Source: Tomocerus qinae
Lineage: Eukaryota > Arthropoda > Collembola > Entomobryomorpha > Tomoceridae
Assembly: GCA_020055645.1 (NCBI GenBank)
Contig: CM034546.1
Span: forward strand, 37,324,001 to 37,388,000
Reading direction: 5' to 3'
DNA: 64,000 bases
Positions 55,640 to 64,000 of the stretch are shown piece after piece. Below the pieces are notes generated by a model. That model saw nothing but the letters and a program-made list of their open reading frames with translations, did not search any database and was not told the origin of the DNA. How positions within the stretch are numbered: position 1 is the stretch's first letter; every line of letters begins with the position of its first letter. The position numbers and the translations under genes are program-made.

Positions 55640-57657
55640 ATGAGCTGCTATATTTGCCTAATTTGTTTTGATTTGCTATTAGAACCAACAGAATTTGCTC
55701 CAGGAACGACTTCACAAGTTTATTACCCAGTTGGAACATTCTGTGGCCACGTTTTCCACCATATCTGTTTGTCTACATGGCTAGACACTAAAAAAGGAAA
55801 GGGGCAAGTCATTTCTTTTATCAGCATATTTTAATATTGTAGCTTTTGCTTTATTCCATATTTAATTATGTCAAGATTTTACTAATGATGGGTGATATGA
55901 TACAGTAGTAAACTGTAATGAATACAGTTTACTACCTCAAAGTAATATATCAAAGATAAAATTAGGGTGTACAAGTACATGTTGATAAAAAATCATTTCA
56001 TTAATTTTCTTTATGAAATAATATTGACTACAGGTTACCCTTGACTTGTCCTTTTTGCAACGAACCTATCCTTATAATGGACGTTGTCAGAATGTATTTT
56101 CTTGGCAGCCAAGAAAATTTATGAAGATTATTACTCTTTTTTGAAGAAAAGGGATATTGTGATCTTGGATGAAAGACCATTAAAAGAGGAAATGGAATTG
56201 GCGAAAATAGACACACATGAACTTCAACAGGCAATCGAGGACGATTATTATATGATAATTGAGTTGGCTGTAAACATTGAACGACAGGAGAATGTCATTT
56301 TGTCATTCGGCAATCCTGCAGGAAGTTTCAGGTGATAATAAATATTTATTGAATCTTGGAAATTATTATTTAATAGTGTATCTTTTGGCAATGACTTTAT
56401 TCACTTTATTAGTGGTCCCAGTTGCAAATCTTTGGAAGAAGAACATAAATTTCTAACTGAATTATGTGAAGAGGCTGAGAAATATCTTGCAATGCAAGTC
56501 GAATTGGAAAATCATCATGAACTTCTTCGTCGTTTCGCTTCTGATACTATTTCAAGCAATGACAATGCTGAACGAGTATCCGTTAATTCCGATGACAAAA
56601 ATACAGCCACAGACGATATCCCAGAGGAAATGTTGGAACAAATTAATCAGCTTGAAATGTAAGTAGTGCAAATTATTGTTTGAAATACAAAGAATTAAAT
56701 TATCCCTTTCAATACGAATTAACCATTTAAACTTATTTCAGAAAGCAAGAAATTTGTACCGAGAAGGAAAGGGCTTTGGAAAATTTAATGAAAAACTATT
56801 TCGATACAGATTCATCGCTGTCTATTGCTAATATAATCAGAACCACAACAATTGGAAGTTCGTTAGGTTTCACTGAAAAACGGACAGTTGAAGAATGCAT
56901 GCAAAATCGATATTTTAAATTCCCCATTTCAAAAAAGCAAGTCATTATTTACCTTCCACGAGGAAATTCCTACTTCCCAACGCTTGAGCTGCTCCAATTA
57001 CAACTCGTTGCATTTTTAAAAGTGTCTAAAATCCGATACAAATTTAAAACCATAAAACCCGATGTTCAAAATTGTCCTGTCCTAAGAATTGGTAACAAAA
57101 ATATTTACGACCCGAACATTTGCTGCGAATTAATAAAGAAAATGTATTGCAAGATACCAAAGGAGAAAAAAAGACACTACAAATGGATTAAATTGTGCAA
57201 TATTTTCTCCACTAAGATGATTTGGGGGATTCTACTCTGGCAATGGGTTTACAGTGACGAAGATCCAATGATGTTTCCCAAAAATGACAATTCGAAAATG
57301 ATTGCTGCAGCTATTAAAATACAAATCCAAGAAAAGGCGAGAGAAGAATCATTATTTGGCTTCCTGGAAAAAGAAAAAGTCATTCAAATTGTCATCCACG
57401 ATTTTAAAGTACTTTCGAGGGAACTCGGAGAGAATGACTACTTTTTTGGAGCAAAACCAAATGAAATTGACTGCTGCGCTTTCGTTCTATTGGCTCAAAT
57501 ATTATGGAATACTCCTGGATCTGAACTTCGAGAGGAATTAATCAAGCAAGACAATCTGATCGCTTTCGTCAAACGGATGAGACAAACATTTTGGCCAGAA
57601 TGGATGGCAGGCTCTGCTGTTCCTCTTTTTTGGGTTAGTCAACCTTCATGTCGTTAA
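55640..57657 (+). CDS. RING-H2 finger fused to FAXC/metaxin-type GST fold
   Basis: Exons 55,640-55,803, 56,034-56,331, 56,413-56,658 and 56,742-57,657; about 539 residues if one 4-bp insertion is discounted. Residues 1-65 form a RING-H2: C6, C9, C35, H37, H40, C43, then C60-P-F-C63 across intron 1. A charged, probably coiled middle (about 75-235) follows. Exon 4 encodes a thioredoxin-like N-half (KKQVIIYLPRG, cis-Pro in NCPVLRIGN) and a GST C-half ending FFGAKPNEIDCCAFVLLAQI, typical of failed-axon-connections/metaxin proteins (GST_N_4/GST_C_6). A role as an E3 ubiquitin ligase using the GST fold for binding is inferred. Intron 1 uses GC (GGG/GCAAGT). In exon 2, CAAGAAAATTTATGAAG has four extra bases compared with both pseudogenes (CAAGATTATGAAG), breaking the frame near 56,112. 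The gene may be newly dead or mis-sequenced. Confidence 0.8.
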
Positions 57658-58685
57658 GTTATCAGTTGCCACTTGCATAAACCTTCTTCATTCAAATGAT
57701 GCTTGAACTTTGTGTTGTATTAACTGTTTTATTTGAAGATAGTAAATGTCATTCGCAAAGTCAATTAACATGTTCAATTAGCAAATCAATTCTATTTTTT
57801 TATAAAATACCCTTCACCTTGCATGCCATTTAGATCTGTACGCTTATATAAATATCCATCGTCATCGTAGATATAAATTCAGTCGCCGGTGTTCAATTTA
57901 AGAGATACTTGATAGGGAAGATATGGGTTGACATAGTTATATGTAAGCATAGGTAGGTGGTGTTGAATCATACGCCAACACACTCCATTTCTCTAGAAAA
58001 TAATGCATTAAAGCATATCGTCTTTAAGGAACGATTTAGCTTCTATACGCTTTTTATTTTGTGTACTAAATAGCCTCAAAGTACAATGCTTCAAACAAGA
58101 AGTACAGTAATGCTGTTTCGTCACAAAACGAAAAATGCAGTGAAGTTAAATCGTTCCTGGACTTGGAGAGGGACGATATACATATTGTATTTAATGCAAG
58201 TACTAGTATATCTTTGAACTCAGTTTTATTAATATTATTAGAATATTGGATATTTACAACCCTTGCATTACTTTGGTTCACAGATAGGTAGACAAATACA
58301 CAAACAACTAAGGTTCTTTATGCTTGAATTTAGTTAGCCTACTGCACAAATTTATTTCAGCATAACAAATTAGCATACACTTGTTTCAGTTCAGTGGATT
58401 GTTGACTGTACAATTAGAGCCTACCTTTTGTGTCGACAGTTACTAATAAGGTCTAAACTTCTGAATATAAAAATATGGAACATCGTATAATGTATAGCCA
58501 ATATAGGATTTATTGTGTGTCATTGTAGACTTGCTTTGCTTAATAGCGGTATTAGTTTGGATTTATTCTTATGACCAGCAAAATAATTTTTACCGACAGT
58601 TCTGCGTAATGAGCGTCCGAAGATTTATTATAAAAAACGATACATTATTATATTTGTCTACTTAAATAAAAAAATTCATATTTAA
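57658..58685. other. Intergenic
   Basis: No gene. About 58,380-58,500 is an inverted match to 20,130-20,270 (GTTGACTGTACAATTAGAGC). The rest is unrecognised AT-rich sequence. Confidence 0.45.
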
Positions 58686-58975
58686 CTTATAAAACAATAA
58701 CTGTACGTGGATGTGCTTTATTTCATGAATTCGGAAATCAACGAATTGCTTCTAAAGTGGGACCTTTTTCTCAACAGAAAATTTGTTTTCAAACTCATCC
58801 TCATCAAATAAAAATGAAGCGCACAAAAGAACGTTAAACCTTGATTCTAAATCAGCCCTCCAGATTCCTATTTCTTTTTTATCGATACTTTTCTGATCTA
58901 CCAACTTTTTCATTTGAAAAACTTTCAAGATATCAAAGTACTTAAATATATGGCACTACTACAAGGTGAGTTCAT
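58686..58975 (+). pseudogene. Type 1 receptor C-terminal scrap
   Basis: Matches the last 90 codons before and through M4: FMNSEINELLLKWDLFLNRK, a SSSSNKNEAHK-like segment, LDSKSAL and a degraded M4 ending FEKLSRYQ. Stops and frame shifts are present. Confidence 0.75.
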
Positions 58976-59416
58976 TCTTAAAATTTGGAGTGAGGCACGA
59001 GTTACTAAACTTAGTATAATATCTTTTGATAGTACAGTTGCGGTTATTTATAAATAATGTTGGAAAATATCATCATTAATTTATTGAAGATTTAAGAATC
59101 CTTCCAGGCTCAGTTTCTAATTAAATTTTAACTAAAGTATTCAAATAAATTTGTAATGAGGTCTTAATTTGTAATATTCATCTTTTCATAGAACAGAGAA
59201 CGAGACGGGTTGAACTCCCATGAATTTCTCCCACTTCAAAAACTATTAAATTTTGAAAAATAAACTGACTTAAATAAAATTTATGAAATGACATTGTATT
59301 CCAAATTTTTTTCTATTTTTGCATCACAAACGACTTTAAAACCACCTTAATTATGGGGTAAAACTAGCATTTGTAAAATTTGACTTCATTAAATGTGAAA
59401 TGAAACAATTGTTACT

Positions 59417-59625
59417 CTATTCAAATGTGCTGATAAAAGAAATGACCCTTTCCTCTTTCAGTATCCAGCCGTAGACAAACAGAAATGGTGGAAAATATGC
59501 CAAGAATGTTCCGAGTTTCGACTGGGTAATAAACTTCGTCGTTCCTGGAGCAATTTCTGTTGGCTCCATTAGCAAATCAAAACAAATTGCGCAAATATAG
59601 CAGTTCATCTTGGATGTAATCTTCT
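59417..59625 (-). pseudogene. RING/FAXC-like exon 1 fragment (pseudogene 5)
   Basis: The minus strand gives MNCYICAICFDLLMEPTE, then APGTTKFITQSKLGTF. The CGHVFHH part is then scrambled by a small deletion, and the splice donor is deleted (AAAGGG runs straight into TCATTTC). The first RING Cys pair is intact. Exons 2-4 are absent. Confidence 0.8.
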
Positions 59626-60239
59626 ATAGATCTATATGAATCAGAATGCAGCAGGAACACACTGGGGATAATGTAGAAAAAAGATATTTGACTGTTTATT
59701 TCTTTTGGTGCGATTTTCCGACTTTTCGTCCTAACTGAAAAGAGCCACGAGCTCTACTTAGATATTGCATTTTAAGGAAGTTTTGTAATAATTGTTACCA
59801 TTTGGGTGAACATGTCTACATTGCCCAAAGTCACCTTTTTGTTTTACACACATTTCAAAATAATATGTACGAATGGGGTGCACCGGGGTACGTTACCCCC
59901 ACTCCCCGAAATCGAAATAAATAAAGAAATTAAAAACGCAAAAAGTTACGAAAATTATTATAGTATTACTTGGTGCCCACGAAATTTTTTTATGGCTGCG
60001 ATGCTGTCAGTATTAAACATAGTATTATTCAAAATAATATATATATTATACAGTTGCAGTTTGAACTATTTCAGCATTATTATTTTGTAATGTGTGTGTA
60101 ATAACTGTTTCGATATTATCTGAAGACAAGCACAATCATTTTTGATTTGTGCTTATTAATGCCACGAGAGAATGTTGATTATGAAAGCCAAATGAAATTG
60201 AAATCCATCGGAAGTGAAAAGTAGATAACAGAAGGTTTA

Positions 60240-61393
60240 TGTGAGTTGATGGCTGAGACCATTCAAAAGCATTTCTTAAACTGATTCGATTAAACCACAA
60301 TATTGGACTTGAAAGATGAACACGACAAAAGTTGGGCGAAAGTTTTCTCATCTCCATCTCCCTTCATAATTTACAATTTATATTACATATTGTACATCCT
60401 ATTATTATTGTTCAGTGTTCATAGTAATCTTAAATATTATAACATTCATAATGTTTTGAATCTTTTGGTTCGTTTTTTGATAATTTTCATTTCTAATGCT
60501 AACAGTAATTTTTTACCAATGTATTAACACAGCAAGAAGAAGATATTGAGTGACGTTTGCATGCAATAACTCTAACTCCGCTTTCAACATCCAAATTATT
60601 CAAACGAGACAGGAATCGATTTCCTTTGCCTTTGCTTGCTTGCACAATACAGCTTATTGGTATATTCGAGGTTGCGACTACTATCTAGAAGACTCAGACA
60701 CGAACCATACTATATAGGTGTGAGGTAAAACTATACACTATAGACGAAATACTAGTTAACTCGCAGTTAGACTTATTTTGTAGGCAAACTGTGCAAACCA
60801 CAATATTGAGTAAAAGAGCTTAACAAGGAATAGAAATGTTTTGTGATGTTTCTATGAGCCAGCGCCCCTCTGACGTCAATTGTATAATATAGTATTGAAT
60901 GTATTGATTTAAACGGAATGATAGAGTTAACATTTGGGTTTTGAATATATTATATTATTGTCTAGTACGTCACTCAGTTTGAAAAAGAAACATTAAACGA
61001 GTAGCCATTTGTAGAATTAGTTTCTACTACAAAACGAATTTTAAAATTTGTTTTTGTTATTCCATTCCATTAACCATTTTAATTTTTGGAAAAATCGCAA
61101 ATTACATTCAAACTCTGTATGTAGTTTTACATTCATCTCAAAATATTGTGCATGGGATAAAAATCATTTAAAAACTCCGTTGTACTTTTTATTATTTCAA
61201 CATTAGTTGTGTGAAAACGCTTACATTAGTGTTTAGTACCAACATAAACATACTTTGCTGTGGTAGTCAACAGTTGAACTGTCCACTTCGTACCACTTTG
61301 TAATTGAGGTATCATTTTACATCTGAGAATTTGTTTGGAAAAGCATTAAACGATAAGACAATTGTGTACTACTTTGACATTTTCCATTGCAAT
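60240..61393 (+). promoter_or_regulatory. Upstream region of receptor H with promoter module and stub
   Basis: CRE TGACGTCA at 60,871-60,878 and TCAGTT with its A near 60,977 lie before a signal-peptide stub at about 61,030-61,140. The filler block follows and leads almost directly into the H coding sequence. The second promoter module that E and F have just before their ATG is missing here, so H transcription probably starts near 60,977 or from an unrecognised site. Confidence 0.5.
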
Positions 61394-63355
61394 ATGCATT
61401 TGAAAATTTATTTAAATTATTACTTTATCATTTTGAGTTTTGGAGGATACGTAAATTGCATTCAAAATTTGTCTTCGTTCAACAACTGCGATTTCAACTT
61501 GATTCGATTTCCAAATTCCAAATGGCTGGAATTGTTCTTGGAGAGAAATCAGAATGGCCAACCTTGGACCATCGCCACGTCGGAAAATAAAAGTTTGGAC
61601 GAAGTTGACAAAGTGACATTTAAGGATTTGTCGAAAAGTCTTTGCAGTGTGAATATCATTGCTGAACACGATAAAAATTTTTGGAATCTAACTCAATATT
61701 TTGGCCAGAAGATCTCTCGTCCGAATTTCATAACTATATTTCTTTATGACGGGGGACCTGAAAATGTTTATAAATCGTGGCTATCGAAACCCATTAATCA
61801 TCCTGTGGCAGACATTTACTACATCTTTATTAGAAATTGGTTTACATTCTCAATTTGGAAAATGTGCATTTATTGTAATACTTTTCCTGTCAGCTACTTT
61901 GCATCCACTGAAATTAAACCTACATTGAATGAAATTGAATGGAAGCACATTTGGGATAGTTATGATAGACAGCTTTATGGAAATAAGGTTGCTGTGCTTT
62001 TAAATGCTGCGGGCAGTAAACAATCTTTTACATTATCTTTTTGTAAAACATCGGCTTATAATGTCGTTAAATACAGATACGTTTATTGCTATTCCGGTGC
62101 AAAAGCAACAGAGACAATGGCCGAGCGGTTTAAGTTTTCTGCTGAATATGATGACATAATGAATTGGCATAAAACTTACTCGGGATTAGAAAGACCTAAA
62201 TACGTTTCTGAAATTTACTTGATCAATGATTACATCTTTTATGGTTACGGGTTAAACAGGCACATTTTTGTGGATGATATTGAATATGTCCTAGTTTATT
62301 GTGAAGAAAGGGAATCATTCTACAATCTTCCTCTTTACGTTATAATTACAAACACATTCGATATATCCAGTTGGATTTTGATTATCATTCTGTTACCTTC
62401 AGCGTATTGGATCTCGTCTCACAAGATCCAAATGCGTTCATTGTATGCCAGAGTGGAACGAGTGATAACGTCAACTGTGGCTATTGTGTTGGACCAATTT
62501 GACATCACGCGAGAAAAAAGAAATTTCTGTCTTCTGATCGTTATTGTAGCTTTTGTCATCAGGTGTCATTATGAAACTTATATAACGGAAAATTTAGTTG
62601 TGCCACTTAGAAAGAAGAGTTACAGAAACTTCAAAGAATTAATTGACAACAATTATAGATTTTCGCATCAAATGGGATATTATACTGGATATCCCACAAA
62701 TAATGTCTCAGTTGATTTATTTAACAAATTTCATTTAGAAAGCAAGATTAATACAAATTTATATATTTACACCTGGCAAAACGAAATATCTGCTACGGAA
62801 TACAGAGCAAAAGGCTATTCTCAATTTTCTTTAAATGTCGAACTAATCATGAAACCGGGGGCTAAATTATTTTTACAATATCCTAAATCGAGATTAGGAC
62901 AAATATTTTATGAAATACTAAAAAGAGATGACAAGGCAATTTGCAAAACGGCAGATGAAAAAGTTTCAGATAAACTACGATCTTATCTTTTTGCATTTGC
63001 CTTTCGGAATAAATTTCAAATCTTTTTTGGCACGCTTTTTGAATCGGGATTTATGAAACTGTGGAGAGACCTGGATGATGTACGGGATTTCTATTCCTAT
63101 TGGGAGAAGGAGGAGAAATCAAAATATGAAAATAATCAAGCTGTACCAATCAGCCTTGGCATGAAAACTCACGAAATTTTCATTTGGTATTTATTTCTGC
63201 TAGCTGGCTCATTCTTTATGTTTCTGTTGGAATTATGTTGTCGACGATTTCAATGCAATTGTTTGGACATGGATAAATTGAAAAATATTGCTGGTCGCCT
63301 TCTGTCTAGTCTTAAAAACCTAAAGACATATCGTCTGCCTAATATTACAACGTAA
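61394..63355 (+). CDS. Type 3 ionotropic receptor H, tail altered by insertion
   Basis: A 653-residue intronless receptor from the MHLK start shared by its paralogs (an in-frame ATG at 61,304 is upstream of all homology). The signal peptide is about three residues shorter than in E. M1 (SSWILIIILLPSAYWIS), pore, M3 (RCHYETYITENLVVPL) and M4 (IFIWYLFLLAGSFFMFLLEL) are complete. The pore block has a change found only here (IVLDQFDITREK versus IALAQFDITREK in the others). The last seven codons (RLPNITT) come from the foldback element inserted at 63,332, which replaces the tail seen in E and F. Since M4 is kept, the channel core should still form. Confidence 0.88.
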   Translation: MHLKIYLNYYFIILSFGGYVNCIQNLSSFNNCDFNLIRFPNSKWLELFLERNQNGQPWTIATSENKSLDEVDKVTFKDLSKSLCSVNIIAEHDKNFWNLTQYFGQKISRPNFITIFLYDGGPENVYKSWLSKPINHPVADIYYIFIRNWFTFSIWKMCIYCNTFPVSYFASTEIKPTLNEIEWKHIWDSYDRQLYGNKVAVLLNAAGSKQSFTLSFCKTSAYNVVKYRYVYCYSGAKATETMAERFKFSAEYDDIMNWHKTYSGLERPKYVSEIYLINDYIFYGYGLNRHIFVDDIEYVLVYCEERESFYNLPLYVIITNTFDISSWILIIILLPSAYWISSHKIQMRSLYARVERVITSTVAIVLDQFDITREKRNFCLLIVIVAFVIRCHYETYITENLVVPLRKKSYRNFKELIDNNYRFSHQMGYYTGYPTNNVSVDLFNKFHLESKINTNLYIYTWQNEISATEYRAKGYSQFSLNVELIMKPGAKLFLQYPKSRLGQIFYEILKRDDKAICKTADEKVSDKLRSYLFAFAFRNKFQIFFGTLFESGFMKLWRDLDDVRDFYSYWEKEEKSKYENNQAVPISLGMKTHEIFIWYLFLLAGSFFMFLLELCCRRFQCNCLDMDKLKNIAGRLLSSLKNLKTYRLPNITT

Positions 63356-63599
63356 CAAGCCATTTCATCATGACTGCTACAAAGTAACAAACCATTTTAT
63401 CATGGCTGAGACAAAGTAACAAACCATTTTATCATGACCGCGACAATGTAGCAAACCAATGTATCAGGAGTTAGGTTTGTTACATTGTCGCAGCCATGAT
63501 AAAATGGTTTGTTACTTTGTCTCAGGCATGATAAAATGGTTTGTTACTTTGTAGCAGTCATGATAAAATGGCTTGTTACGTTGTAATATTAGGCAGACG
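63332..63599. mobile_element. Foldback MITE with internal short repeats
   Basis: A 268-bp near-perfect palindrome: CGTCTGCCTAATATTACAAC on the left, its complement ending GGCAGACG on the right. Each arm holds three to four units of about 33 bp with AGTAACAAACCATTTTATCA. ATAT stands on both sides, a possible target duplication. Paralogs E and F lack it at this codon. Confidence 0.92.
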
Positions 63600-63756
63600 A
63601 TATATCATAGTATGTATTAAAAATCTTTGGGCGACTGTACCCAATATTGTAGCATCACGAGAAATGCTCAGGAGCCTATATCAAGGTCGCAGACAAGGGT
63701 TGAATCCGCGATGTCTAAGAAACGAGAATGTTACGCCAGACGACCGCTCTACCTGA
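63600..63756 (+). pseudogene. Displaced C-terminal tail of receptor H
   Basis: Continues the homology of E and F after the insertion: IKNLWATVPNIVASREMLRS and then LYQ. It is cut off from the receptor frame by the stop inside the element and loses the E frame soon after (near 63,685). Confidence 0.8.
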
Positions 63757-64000
63757 GGAAATGGTTAGGTCTTTATCCTACGGTTGCACTAAGAATAGCC
63801 TTAATTTACTCGGTAGCTTATACAGCGTTGCCGTGTTTTATCTACGCACTTCAGTTAAGTGCTAGCAACCACCACTAATAATATTTTGTGTGTATTACTT
63901 TAAGTCAGTGTGGTACAAAGTACAACTATTGTTGCACGCATTAAAAAGCCAATTTAGTGTCTATCACATACGTTTATTGCATTGTAATGATTAATATCAC
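63757..64000. other. 3' flank of receptor H
   Basis: A short frame continues to 63,878 without recognisable features. No gene. Confidence 0.3.

Noticed and set aside
1-64000. tRNA or rRNA genes
   Set aside because: No cloverleaf with A and B boxes or rRNA core motif was noticed on either strand by eye; a covariance search would be needed to exclude them fully.

Overview
The window looks like AT-rich nuclear DNA of an arthropod. A springtail (Collembola) is my best guess, but no sequence search was possible. Reasons: introns of roughly 55-100 bp in the one clear multi-exon enzyme gene, TATA plus TCAGT core promoters, many hAT-type insertions with 8-bp target duplications, and a run of very divergent, mostly intronless ionotropic-receptor (IR) genes. 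No bacterial features, tRNA, rRNA or CRISPR were seen.

Three IR types are present. Type 1 (the '16-kb type') has one intact gene on the minus strand at 13,952-16,126 and broken copies at 2.3, 10.9, 37.4, 54.8 and 58.7 kb. Type 2 (the '17-kb type') has one nearly intact minus-strand gene at 17,232-19,065 with a one-base frame break, and fragments at 37.3, 42.7, 48 and 51 kb. Type 3 is a plus-strand tandem family: B (24.2 kb, dead), D (35.0 kb, intact), E (39.0 kb, intact), F (45.4 kb, one frameshift) and H (61.4 kb, intact to beyond M4, with its tail cut by a foldback insertion). A further IR, open at its 5' end, occupies bases 3-1,031.

The type 3 receptors lie in a duplicated unit. The unit carries pieces of a minus-strand RING-finger/FAXC-like gene, a promoter module (CRE-like TGACGTCA, TATA, TCAGT initiator), a decayed signal-peptide stub and then a receptor. 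A much better preserved relative of the RING gene is on the plus strand at 55,640-57,657 in four exons. It joins a RING-H2 finger, a charged helical middle and a failed-axon-connections/metaxin-type GST fold. It uses a GC-AG first intron and has a 4-bp insertion that breaks exon 2.

The left 13 kb is a transposon-rich zone holding the 3' half of a carboxylesterase gene (8,234-9,741, minus, five exons with the catalytic Glu and His) next to a LINE endonuclease fragment. Mobile or repeated elements that can be delimited include hAT-like insertions at 11,223-11,700, 28,734-29,763 and 38,163-38,411; an inverted 14-mer array at 6,667-7,422; a 1.6-kb TIR element with an internal 40-bp satellite at 31,548-33,122; foldbacks at 9,021-9,211, 51,376-51,689 and 63,332-63,599; and a 1-kb minisatellite at 49,847-50,905.

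Functionally, the receptors are probably chemosensory cation channels of the iGluR/IR superfamily. The pattern is birth-and-death evolution: near-identical N-terminal and pore blocks, variable ligand-domain stretches, and several copies at different stages of decay.
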